A stretch of DNA of 64,000 bases from Stictocephala bisonia (GCA_035578905.1 JAQJVL010000031.1:67501-131500); one strand, 5' to 3'. Positions 52,757-62,887 are shown, counted from the first letter of the stretch. The notes: generated by a model not told the origin, from the letters alone. A program made the numbers and translations.

Positions 52757-53307
52757 TCCTATATATTAAAACAATCGAGTCATTTAGTTCGCTCACTTTC
52801 TGAAGTTATTACTAAACCGATTTTTATTAAATTCTTTTATTCAAAACATAATTTTGATTTATAAGCCGTAATGGAGCTAGATTTTTGAAATTCTTATACA
52901 TGGCGTCAAAGTTGCAATGTTATTCTTAAGGATATTAATTTTAATTGACCAGCTGCTGGCATAAACAAATGTTAAATGGTCCAAATAATTTGTTAGGTTA
53001 AACATAGGGAGCAGCACAGTAGAATATCAAGTTAAATATTAAAGAGCAAAAACATATCTGTCTGTATGTATTTCATCGTCAGCCGTTAAATAAAATGAAA
53101 ACATTTGACATAGGCTTAGTAATAATTAATTATAACACATGTACTATAAAATAGAGTGCAAATGAAGTGCATTGAGTGAGCTACTGTAAATGAATTAAAA
53201 TAATATGACATTACTTAATACAGTTTTATAACTAATAGTTGAAGTCAAAAGTGAAATGTCATGGCCGAAGGCGGTTGGCATGCGATGCATGCAGGGGTGT
53301 CCCCTAG
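52757..53307 (+). mobile_element. Short non-autonomous Helitron, copy 1 (plus)
   Basis: Starts A|TCCTATATATTAAAAC at 52757 and ends with the perfect hairpin GCATGC-GAT-GCATGC (53278-53292), then CCCCTAG at 53307 followed by T. These are the defining A|TC...CTAG|T ends. No coding capacity. It is homologous along its whole length to the inverted copy at 56577-57081. The loss of the usual GCACGCGAAGCGTGC palindrome is compensated, as both arms are changed to GCATGC. Confidence 0.85.
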
Positions 53308-53521
53308 TAGTGGTTTAACCACAGGAAGGAAAATCTGTTTTATTAGAATGGTTAGAGCATCATAATTTCAATCAAATCTTAACTCATTATTTATTTTCTA
53401 TTTTTTTATTAATTATAAGACATTGATAATCCTAAATTTATGTTATAGGGTTGTACAAGTCTTTTCCTCTTTATTTAAATAACGAAAGTTTAGAAGTAGT
53501 CAGCTTTATGTTTGTATTATA

Positions 53522-53572
53522 CTACAGGACACTCCTGCACGCTTCGCGTGCCAACCCTGTCACTCGTTACGT
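53522..53572 (-). mobile_element. Helitron-like 3' end, altered terminus
   Basis: On the minus strand, GGTTGGCACGCGAAGCGTGCAGGAG is identical in style to the end of the Helitron at 56577, including the perfect GCACGC-GAA-GCGTGC hairpin. The terminus reads CCTGTAG|T instead of CCCCTAG|T. No matching 5' end was found, so it is probably a truncated copy. Confidence 0.5.
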
Positions 53573-53734
53573 CCGTAAGGGAAACATGAGTTAAAACCAC
53601 CCTATATCGTAAGCATTCAGGTTTGTAACAAGCACTGAAAACACTCTTATGAAAGAAACTTATTTTTCAGGTGAGAAAAGCATAATAAAAATGTATATGA
53701 ATAAGAAGCATTTAAGTATATGCTTCCTTAATGT

Positions 53735-53855
53735 GCTTCCTGCCAGGCTCTCCTAGGCGGGCTTTGGTTCCTAAACATTCTTAAATACATTATGGTTTAC
53801 CAGGCAAAGTAAGTTTTATCTTATCATAATTGCAACAATACATAACTTTTTAAGC
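53735..53855 (+). repeat. Second member of the degenerate direct repeat pair
   Basis: CTGCCAGGCTCTCCTAGGCGGGCTTTGG, then TAAACATTCTTAAATAC and AAGTAAGTTTT, pairs with 52530-52650. Confidence 0.45.
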
Positions 53856-55080
53856 AATAAATAATAAGCAAAAATACACATCTACATATTCACTTCCTTA
53901 TGTAAGTATATAATGATAAGTATAATAATATGTATATGAGTATAATTGTTTTTTTTTTTTTTTTATCTTGCATATCAGCAAAACAAATGACAGTTACTTT
54001 AATATGTGTTTTTTTTTTTATAAGTATATAGTACAAATGTTAGTCTAGTGCATAAACTTAATGTTTTTTAAACTTAAATTATAACTTAATGCATTGACTT
54101 AATTTTATTGTTAAAAGCTTAATAAGATTTAAACTAAAATTCAAAATCTCAACCTATAAATAGGTAAAACATTTTTCTACAATCCAATATAAATACTCCA
54201 GAACGACAGTCAAGACGTGTGATAAGCCACTATAGTTCATTCATTGAATTAATCGGTGTCGATCTGACTTCATAGCGCTCCCGCAGCAAGTGTTGGAACT
54301 AAGAGGAGGTTTAATTGCTTTGACCAAAGTCGTGATGATTTTAGCCAGCCGAAACCATAGCAACACCATGACGTTTTGCATAGTGGTCGCATATAAGCTC
54401 TCTTTATACACCTATCTGGTAACTTTGTTTTTGTTTATGAGAATTGTGTTTGACTAAAAATGTTATGGTAATGAATGTTACTATTATTATTATTGTCTCG
54501 TTATATATTTTAATCTTTTTGCTTAAAGATGTTTCTAGATTGCCAGAGGTAGTAAAACATCTTCACTGCGTAGCAGAGCTTCTCTCAATCGCTACCAAGA
54601 GCATTCATGTCAATTCGGTGAATTAATTTATTTAAACATATTACTATCACAGCACCACACATCTTGAACAAGAGCGTTGACTCACATTAAGTTCAACAGA
54701 ACTACTTGGTGGAACGAGGGGGATAGTACCGACGTACTACTAGAATTTCTCAAACTTGATTTTGATACCAAAAGGGTCTATTTTACCACTGTTGCAAATG
54801 ATTATAAAAACAGGTAATATACAAATTAAAATATATTGTTTAAATAATTACAACATTATTTACTTGTAGTTTTTGTAGATATTTTCTTATGTCGTAATGT
54901 CATTGTACGTATTAAAATAGACAATAGATTCAATAATAATATTCTTATGCCTTCAAATGTTAGGAATACAATGATCTACTTTTACATAATGCACTACCTT
55001 AGGTGTACACAGTAAACTAACTGCGTTTGTATTGCTGACAAAATATAATTATAATTAAAAAGAATATAAACTATTGATCT
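53856..55080. other. AT-rich DNA, nothing recognised
   Basis: A TATAAATA at 54189 lies about 20 bases before CAGTCAAG in a slightly GC-richer 400-base stretch, which could be a promoter. No exon can be supported downstream. Confidence 0.4.
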
Positions 55081-56156
55081 CTTTGCGTTATATGTGAACG
55101 ATTTCAGTCCTTGTGTCCCTGAAGCTCGCGTTACTCAATACGCTGATGATACTTCAGTCATCGTTCAAGCAGACTGAAGAGGTGCATTGAAGAATAGCAT
55201 TAAATCTTCAAATACACTCTGTAATAAACAAAATCAATGCTTGGTTCACTAGTAACGATGTATTCCTCAATGCTGACAAAACCTCCATTTTTCACTTTCG
55301 ATCTCAGACAGTTTCTACGAGCGTTGTTACTTTGGACGAGGTCGACATCACTGAGATTGATTCAGTCTGTTTCTTGGGTGTTCATTTGGATGATGGTTTT
55401 GCTTGGCGCCAACATGTTGAAGCTTTTGTTTTTGAAATTTGTTAATGATGGAGTATCAGATGAGGAAGACAAAGGTTGTTGGAAATTTGCCATCATTACG
55501 TGAAAATTACCAATCACCAATCACTTTATGATGGCATAATTACGTAATTTTCACGTAATGATGGCAAATGTCCAACAATCTTTGTCTTCCTCATGTTGAA
55601 GCCCTTTGCTCTAAGCTCAACTCCGTGTTGTTTTCCTTGAGATATATATCCAATTTCCTGAGGAGTAGTGCACTAAAAATTGTATATCATGGCTACTTTG
55701 CTTCTGTGATGTCGTACGGCATAATGTCATGGGGAACCGCTTCATCTTCTGTCTTACAAAGAGTCTTCAAGTTGCAAAAGAAGGCTTTGGAACTATACGT
55801 TTGGTGTATGGTCTGGGGGTTTGGAGAGCTGTAGGCAAGTGTTTCTGCGAGAACGTATCCTAACCATTCTTTTTATTTTTATCTACTCCGTATCAGTTTA
55901 CACTTTTAAACATATTCAAAATTGTTCTACCCACAATCATACATATTCTACCAGAAATAAAAACAACTTAACTGTACCCCATCACAGTAATAACATGTTC
56001 CGTAAATCAAAACAATATTTAGAATCCATAGTTTATAATAGATTGCCAGATCATTTAAAAACCAGCCTCTCAGTATCATCTTTTAAAAATAACCTAAATG
56101 ATTTTCTTGTAGAAAACTTTTTTTATTCACTCTCTAAATTGTTGTGCTCCAACTAA
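55081..56156 (+). mobile_element. LINE: RT catalytic motif to C-terminus, with inserted hairpin
   Basis: VNDFSPCVPEARVTQYADDTSVIVQ (YADD near 55138-55150) is followed by a stop and then NAWFTSNDVFLNADKTSIF, VCFLGVHLDDGFAWRQHVEA (to about 55423). The coding resumes at 55592 with HVEALCSKLNSVLFSLRYIS, YHGYFASVMSYGIMSWGTAS and LQRVFKLQKKALE. After a frameshift near 55810, ESCRQVFLRERILTI, YSTRNKNNLTVPHHSNNMF and VYNRLPDHLKTSLS run to the stop at 56154. It is of the same family style as 42528-42879. Dead copy. Confidence 0.9.
55413..55602. mobile_element. Hairpin (MITE-like) insertion in the LINE
   Basis: Arms 55460-55510 and 55544-55594 are reverse complements at 49 of 51 positions, with a 33-base loop. 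The arms begin ATGAGGAAGACAAAGG. An 11-base sequence, CATGTTGAAGC, occurs at 55413-55423 and again at 55592-55602; the LINE reading (HVEA) continues across the second copy. That could be a target duplication, though the left copy sits 36 bases away from the left arm. Confidence 0.75.
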
Positions 56157-56289
56157 CCATGCTAGTAAAAAGTATGTACAATACTGTTATTTTATCTCTT
56201 AATTAGTTTTTAATTACTGACTTATGTAGATAATGTTACTATTTAGTTAATCTAAATGTATTGACCATTCTTGATTCAGGTAAAAGTCC

Positions 56290-56530
56290 ATGAGAAATAA
56301 TAATTTTTAATGTTCGATCTTTTGAGTACATTACTTTTTTATTGGCGATATCAACATCAACAATGATATCTACAAGATGAAGGATCTCAGTTACAAATAA
56401 CGTTCTCAATAACACTTTATCTCTGGGAAGCACGCAATGAGAAATGAGAGCTGCTGGACTGGAAATAACACTTGCAATCTTTTCTATTACCTTACAACAC
56501 GCAAACAGATGGAGGTCGGCTTCTCCTTTG
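56290..56530. repeat. Dispersed unclassified repeat, copy 1
   Basis: AACACTTTATCTCTGGGAAGCACGCAATGAGAAATG, CTGGAAAT and CAACACGCAAACAGATG recur in the same orientation and order at 62215-62320. Its minus-strand frame of 129 codons is not a recognised protein. Confidence 0.6.
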
Positions 56531-56576
56531 AAAAGAAAAAAGAAAAAAATATAAATTGGAGAACTTTTATATATGA

Positions 56577-57081
56577 CTAGGGGACGCTCCTGCACGCTTC
56601 GCGTGCCAACTGCATTAGGCCACGACATTTAACTTTTTTACTTCAAATATCAGTAATTAAATTGTATTAAGTAATGTCGTATTATTTTAATTCATTTACA
56701 GTAGCTCACTCACTGCACTTGATTTGCACTCTATTTTATAGTACATGCATTATAATTAATTATTACTAAGCCTATGTCAAAAGTTTTCATTTTATTTAAC
56801 GCCTGACGATAACATCCACACAGACAGACATGTGTTCGCTCTTTTATAGTGAACTTGATATTCTACTGTGCTGCTCTCTGTGTTTAACCTAACAAATTAT
56901 TTGGCCCATTTAACATGTGTCTATGCCACCAGCTGGTCAATTAAAATTAATATCCTTAAGAATATCATTGCAACTTTGACGCCGTCTAGGACAAAAACCT
57001 ATAAGAATTTCTAAAATCTAGATCCGTTACGGCTTTAGAACGTGAGTGAACTAAATGACTCGATTGTTTGAATTTATAGGA
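56577..57081 (-). mobile_element. Short non-autonomous Helitron, copy 2 (minus)
   Basis: On the minus strand it starts A|TCCTATAAATTCAAACAATCG at 57081. It ends with the perfect hairpin GCACGC-GAA-GCGTGC (56592-56606) and CCCCTAG at 56577, followed by T. It is the inverted counterpart of 52757-53307, 505 against 551 bases. Confidence 0.85.
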
Positions 57082-57440
57082 TAACATTCAATGTTTTCAA
57101 AATATAAATATGATAAGAAGTACAAATGAACTTCTAAATTTAATATTATGGGTTCATGGAAGAGTAACTCGTCATTGTTTACTGTAAATAACTGTGTCCA
57201 CATAACTCATTAGTATATAATGTACATATAATCACTCACCTAATATTGTTAAATACGATATATCAACATATGTACTAAGTGGATTTTTTTTCTTGATATT
57301 TTAAGTGTATCTTACACTTTAATAGCCTTAAAAATAAAGTCATTAAATCTGGAAGGTTAAGATCAATATAATTAAATTAATCTTAATATAAGATATAAGT
57401 AAATATTTTAACTATCTTATTTCAAGTCACATGGTGTATA
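57082..57440. other. AT-rich DNA, nothing recognised
   Basis: No gene or repeat family seen between the Helitron end and the 57-bp array. Confidence 0.5.
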
Positions 57441-57671
57441 CATGTCATATAGCCTCTTTCTAATAGGTTAGACAACATGTTGAGTGATTGTTTATTGCAT
57501 GTCGTCTACCCTCTTACTAATAGGTTAGACGACATGTACAGTAATTGCTTATTACATGTCGTCTAGCCTCTTACTAATAGGTTAGACAACATGTAGAGTA
57601 ATTGTTTATTACATGTCGTCTAGCCTCTTACTAATAGGTTAGACGACATGTAATAAACAATTACTCTACAT
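57441..57671. repeat. 57-bp palindromic tandem repeat ending in a long hairpin
   Basis: CATGTC keys at 57441, 57498, 57555 and 57612 are exactly 57 bases apart. Within a unit, ATGTCGTCTAGCC and GGTTAGACGACAT face each other across about 13 bases. The last unit extends into an inverted continuation. As a result 57591-57671 is an 81-base near-perfect palindrome, with 32 bases matching perfectly from each end. Confidence 0.95.
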
Positions 57672-57842
57672 ATAATACCAATTAAACTGTTACATACTAC
57701 ATATAATAACAAAATGGAGGACATATAGATAATCTAGGCACTCTCAGACTTTTAATCGCCTAGTTTGAAAACTCTGAACCGAACCAAACATCTTAATCTA
57801 AACTGTACAAGATACTATTTTTACATAAAGAAGTGGAAGGTT

Positions 57843-57970
57843 CATCACCACTGTAGGTATATGCCAGGTCATCACCACTCTAAGTGTATGGATGGGTGGG
57901 AGGGTCATCACTAACGTGGGTGTATGGATGGGTGGGAGGGTCGTCACTAACGTGGGTGTATGGGTATGTC
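57843..57970. repeat. 36-bp minisatellite, locus 6
   Basis: GTGTATGG keys at 57884, 57920 and 57956, exactly 36 apart, with GGATGGGTGGGAGGG runs. The G-rich strand is the plus strand. Confidence 0.92.
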
Positions 57971-58121
57971 ATATCCTAAGTATGTCTGCGTTTGTAGGCT
58001 AATTACTATTAATTGTGTTTTCTTAGTAATTTTTTAGGATTACTAAATAGCCTTAATTTAATGGTTAATTTAATAACCATTAAATTCAATAATATTTCTA
58101 CAAATATAATAGTTTATGAAC

Positions 58122-58175
58122 AATGGGTGGATGGGTAAATACTAAATGTACGTGAATGAGTGGGTAGGTGGGTTC
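58122..58175. repeat. 36-bp minisatellite, locus 7 (short)
   Basis: ATGGGTGGATGGGT and GTACGTGAATGAGTGGGTAGGTGGGT, about one and a half degenerate units. Confidence 0.7.
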
Positions 58176-59617
58176 TATAGTTTTATAATGTGTACAAAAA
58201 TATAGAAAATGTTAACAAATATAATTTGTAAACGGTAAAAGTACGTTTAAGCAAAATGTATGTAATCATATTACATGTTTTCTTTAAATCCTTGAACATT
58301 TCAGCAAGATTCAAATAATTTAATGCTATTCACCTGTGATTAACTTAAATTTGGCATTTAAGTTTCATTTAACATCACGAACTTTGTTTAAAACATCGGG
58401 AATTTATCTCGCAACTCCTATTTGCATCCAGGGACCAAAACTATTATACTATAGTACAAATATTGTGTTTTAATGACATAAAATACGTATAAAACTTATG
58501 TCTTTGTTGAAAAAGTTGAGCAATATGAGTGTCCAATTTCTTCATTTCCTTAAAACAGTGTCTTTAGATCAAGTCACCAGGTAAGATTATGTATTTAGAT
58601 TTATACATTATGTATTAATGTATTAACATTTCCTTCTTAGATATTATGTTAATACTTCACATTCTTAGAAACAACATAATACCTGAATACTTTCATGGAT
58701 AACAGTAAAGATAACAGGATATTAATCCAAGGTTCTTAAATTTAAAAGTACAATTTGTATGTAAATTATAACTTCGTACAACGTATATAAATTCTTTCTA
58801 ATATATAAATAACAATATTATCACAAAAGTACTGTATAGTATCAGAGAGGGAAAATAATAATAAAATGTTTTGATATTTGACTTCACCTTTAGCAAAGTT
58901 GTTTGAGCACTAAATTATATATTTAGAGGGAAGAGTTTTCACAAGTTCCCTTTGTAGGGACATCGCACTAAACTTTAATAACAAATAACTCTATGTAATA
59001 AGCTTTCTTTTAAAATTGATTGATTCACAAATATACTTTTCCGAGTTGACGAACTCTTTGACAAACTGCCACTTTAAAATTCTCCGATAATCCGGTTTAT
59101 CGTCAATTTTACTCAGGATTTTCCCAAATATTTGAAGACAATTTTTGATGCTCTTTTAATCTCAAGTATAGGATTGAAATGTTGTGTTTTTTTGTAAAAT
59201 ATTTCACAGTTATCCATAATTAAAACAACAAATCTTAGAGATGAGCGAATATGAGGGGTAAATGAGTGTGGATGAGCGAGTGTAGTCTCTGTTACTAACT
59301 GAAGTCATCTGTTATTTAGAAATATCTATTTATTACTTACCCAAAAAACCAGGGCAACCAAGGTATCTACAGCTTTACATTGAATCAGAACCACTTAGGA
59401 ATGGTCTATTAGACCAGCCCAATACTCAATTAGACAAGCCTTGTATATTTTTTGGCTGGTTTTTTTTATTTTTTATTTATTTATTTTTTTTTTAGTTGAT
59501 ACATGATTATTAAGAAACAAGAATATGATTTCATCAGAAAATTAAGAAAATTATAAAAAAGGAAAATAAATGTTTCTTAATTATAGCACTCCAACTGTGT
59601 GGAGTAAATTTATTTTG
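58176..59617. other. AT-rich DNA, nothing recognised
   Basis: Short frames only. No repeat family seen. Confidence 0.5.
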
Positions 59618-60043
59618 ATTGCGAATATGACAACGTCTTTGTAATTGAACCATTACTAAACACGGAAATAAGTCGGTTTCGGTAAGGTTACGTTCTGTTA
59701 AGAAAGGGCTAGGTTGGGTATTGATAGGTAGATTAGGTTAGGTTTGGTAAGGTTATGTTAGAACTATTTAGGTTGATAAGTTTGATTTTGGGTTTGGTTA
59801 TGTTTTTGTTAGGTTTGGTTAGGTTTGTTTAGGTTGTTAGGTTTTGTTAGGTTATGTTAAGTTTTGTTAGGTAACGTTAGTTTATCCTAAGTTAAACTAC
59901 CTAGCCTTACAAACCCAAATCTAACTTAACCTAGGCAACGTAACCTAATGATATCCAACCTAGCCTTAACCTAACAAAACATAACCTTCGGTGTTAAAGC
60001 TTAGTAATTGAATGATTGAAAAAAACCTTGTCATATTCGTAAT
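59618..60043. mobile_element. Foldback/MITE-like element filled with TTAGG-like sequence
   Basis: The left end ATTGCGAATATGACAA and the right end (opposite strand) ATTACGAATATGACAA match at 15 of 16. Similarity continues inward (TTTGTAATTGA, ATTACTAA, AACAC-CG) for about 50 bases. The interior left half (59690-59880) is dense in GGTTAGG/GGTTTGG/GGTTATG phrases. The right half (59895-59990) carries the complementary CCTAACC/ACCTAGC phrases, so the whole folds on itself. No coding sequence. The target duplication was not resolved. Confidence 0.72.
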
Positions 60044-61274
60044 ATGCACAACATTTTGCACAAGTTGAGTATCCATATCACTATATTTACGTGAAAAAAT
60101 ATTTTTAAATTTTTATCATTTTCGTAATTGTTGTACCTTTTCGCTGAAAAAAAATTATATTCTTGTTTCTTAGCTAGTCTATGTATACACTAGGACAAAA
60201 CTGTTCAGCTGAAAAATCGGCTAGTTTTTGGTTCGACATAATTACCAAAAATGTTTATATAGATACAAGGAAGTAATGACATTAGAGCATTTTTCATAGG
60301 TTTATCTCTCAATCTCGTAAGCAACAATTTAAGATCATGGCACGTAATTTTCATATTTTGTTAATAACGTAAAATTGTTTTTAATAACAACCTAAGGATA
60401 AAATATTGTTACATATGATGTTCAAAACCTAAATAATAATTTCTAAAATACTCATTACACGAATCTAAATAACTATGGGGGTTAGTTTACTACTCATTAC
60501 TATGAAAATGTTCCGTTGTCATTTAACCAACCCACAGCTTGAATGGGTTATAAATGTCATCTATAACGAACAACAAATTACAGTTGTTTTAATATAAATA
60601 CGTTTTGTATTTATATGTATGCCAGACAACACACCCCTCCAATCGCAAACTCACACTCCCTTCTGTGCTACTCCTATACCCTTAATAAACGGGAGAAAAA
60701 CTTATCAATTCCCCTAATTAAATGTATGTTGAATTTTACCTGTTATTTATGTTTTTAAATGAATGTGAGTCTGAATTAATACAGTTAAATACAGTATAAC
60801 ATCTTATAAAAGTGTAGTAAAGTTGATAGGTAGAATGAGAAGTTTGTTAAGATTTATGGGCATTGCATCTAAAAGAGGGTCAGAATGGTAGGACACATAT
60901 CACAGTGATGTATAGTCTGTCAGTTGTGGTAAGGGGTAAAGACTTTCCACGCAAACGTGGTCAGATACTGTGAAGTATGGCTTTCTGTCCGTATTTTGAC
61001 AAATGGACCAAAAAAGGACTGTTGAAGCAAAGTCTACTATCATAATTGAGTTCTGGAATATTCAATAAAATTATAAATTAGTATTAGATCCAAATATGTT
61101 TCATTAAAAAAGGTTTTAAGAGTAACCGAAAAGTTTCAAATTGAAGAGAGTTTTGTTAGTTTATAATTGAGAATGTTAAATCAAAATATGATTGATAACT
61201 GTAACACGAGAAAAATGCTATGTTAATTATATAAGTACATGCTATCACATATATTATATAACTATAATGGCCTC
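60044..61274. other. AT-rich DNA with one relic repeat unit
   Basis: Nothing recognised apart from the relic of the 125-bp unit at 60913-60985. Confidence 0.5.
60913..60985 (+). repeat. Single diverged unit of the 125-bp repeat
   Basis: GATGTATAGTCTGTCAGTTG, then a TGGTAAGGGGTAAAGAC stretch, then CACGCAAAC, CAGATACTGTGAAGTATG. These match the unit core of the array at 14027-14775 in order and spacing, with roughly three quarters identity by eye. Confidence 0.65.
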
Positions 61275-61801
61275 TTAAAAGGTTATTATACAGCCTCGTA
61301 AAGAGGTTTGCTTCTACATGGGTAGCTGGCAAGTTCCAGAAGACCTGGGAGGCAACGCCAGGTAACAGGCAAGCCAAGGAGGTCCTGTTAGGGCTGTCGT
61401 ACTTCAACACAGCTGAAGCTCTTTCTCTTGCAAGATTAGAACTCCGAAGGGTGGTTGGTTTTATAACTGGACACTGAACTTTTCGGGCGCACATGAACAA
61501 AATGGGGTTCCCAATCCCCATTCTCTTGTGTAGGAAATGTGGGGAGGAGGAGTAGTTTGGACGGCACACCCTCTTTTACTGCCCGGCCTTAGCTAAGATG
61601 TGGGCTCTCACCTTGGGTTGCGTTTTAGAACGTGGCCAAGGTGTAGCACAGGAAAACCTCATCAAGGCAATCTCAAGGTTCTCTAAGGACCTTGGATTGG
61701 ATGAGGTTTGAAGTCCTATAAAGGAGGGCACACAATAAGCCTTTTGGCTTAGGGGCTATTACCTGGTTTGAAGCCTGGCCCTCCAAACTGTAAAAAAAAA
61801 C
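61275..61801 (+). mobile_element. LINE 3' end with RNase H tail and poly(A)
   Basis: The plus-strand reading gives ALSLARLELRRVVGFITGH, then FRAHMNKMGFP, LLCRKCGEEE and the HTLFYCPALAKMW block: the Cys-rich segment after the RNase H domain of R1/I/Jockey-type elements. Two in-frame stops replace expected residues (after ITGH and after GEEE). The coding part ends near 61710. A short 3' UTR closes with TGTAAAAAAAAA at 61792-61801. 5' truncated. It belongs to a different LINE group from the others here, which lack this segment. Confidence 0.8.
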
Positions 61802-61950
61802 CACACCCGTACAGTGAAGGCAACCCTCCCATCCACCTACACACGCACTGTGCCAAAGACCCTCCTATCAACCCACACACGAACTGTGGCAATAACTCTC
61901 CCATCCACCCACACCCTTAAAGCAGTATTTACCCACATACCCATCCATAG
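61802..61950. repeat. 36-bp minisatellite, locus 8
   Basis: Starts directly after the LINE poly(A). CGTACAGTG (61808), CGCACTGTG (61844) and CGAACTGTG (61880) are 36 apart, with CCCTCCCATCCACC-type C-rich blocks. Confidence 0.88.
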
Positions 61951-62214
61951 GTAAAATTTGATATTTTGTATGTGTTTTTTAATGTTAAATGATGAAATGA
62001 ACACTTCTGGTCACTACACACCTTCTATTAGGTACGAAATTATACATAAAAACTTACTACTCAAGCAGCTCCAGTACATCTACAAGTGTTACTCTTTGTT
62101 ATGATATATGGTACAATATAATCAAATACGACATATTTCAGTAATTGAAAGTAGTCATGTAACACCTTGTGAAATAACCCCTTAAATAATGAGGACTTGG
62201 TTACAAATTGCATT

Positions 62215-62330
62215 CGCAATATCACTTTATCTCTAGAAACCACGCAACGAGAAATGGGCGGGCTGGAAATGAAGCTGAGAATCTTTTATGTTACCTAACA
62301 ACACGCACACAGATGAAATGGAGAGAGAAC
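62215..62330. repeat. Dispersed unclassified repeat, copy 2
   Basis: Matches 56385-56510 in order: AATATCACTTTATCTCTAGAAACCACGCAACGAGAAATG, CTGGAAAT, then CAACACGCACACAGATG. Confidence 0.6.
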
Positions 62331-62574
62331 TTTGGTTACTTAAGGCTAAAGCAGTATCATTTTTTTCAAATTTATATTAAAGTAATGAAATACTCATAGT
62401 AAAAATTAAAATAATATAAAAAGATTATTTTTAAAATGTAGGCAATTTTATAAATGTGCTATTTACATTTTACTTAGGTGTCAAAATTACATATATGTTT
62501 ATAAGTTAGAGGAATCTATTGGTTGGTTGCGAAAAATTCCATCTTAACAGAGAATTGGATCGCAAAAATACACT
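62331..62574. other. AT-rich DNA, nothing recognised
   Basis: Short AT-rich spacer. Confidence 0.5.
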
Positions 62575-62760
62575 ACACATGTCACTGTACGTGTATGGGT
62601 GGGCGGGTAGGTCAATGCTACTGTACGTCTATGGGCGGGCGGGTGGGTCAATGCCACTGTACGTATATGGACGGGCAGGTGGGTCAATGCTACTGTACGT
62701 GTATGGGCGGGCGGATGGGTCAATGCCACTGTACGTACTCACCCACATTCACTCCCCTAC
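62575..62760. repeat. 36-bp minisatellite, locus 9 (five units, best preserved)
   Basis: CTGTACG keys at 62585, 62621, 62657, 62693 and 62729, exactly 36 apart. The unit reads CTGTACGTGTATGGGCGGGC, then GGGTGGGTCAATGCCA. The G-rich strand is the plus strand. The unit at 62632-62646 contains GGGCGGGCGGGTGGG, a textbook G-quadruplex sequence. It runs on into CA-rich DNA and a (CA)n tract. The 131- and 143-codon frames over it are repeat artefacts. Confidence 0.96.
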
Positions 62761-62831
62761 ACACACATCCACACCCTACATACGCACGTATACTTTACAT
62801 ACTCACTCTCACTTTACGCACAGGCGCGCGT

Positions 62832-62885
<54 letters not shown>
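62832..62885. repeat. (CA)n microsatellite
   Basis: About 27 AC units following the minisatellite and a CGCGCG spot. Confidence 0.97.

Positions 62886-62887
<2 letters not shown>

Noticed and set aside
54180..54626. Host promoter and first exon (TATAAATA at 54189, 60-codon frame at 54444)
   Set aside because: The TATA-like motif is expected by chance in AT-rich DNA and no exon or splice pattern follows.
56239..56628. 129-codon minus-strand gene
   Set aside because: It overlaps the Helitron 3' end and a dispersed repeat; not a recognised protein.
61156..61569. 137-codon minus-strand frame
   Set aside because: It is antisense to the LINE RNase H tail, whose plus-strand reading gives the recognisable Cys-rich segment.
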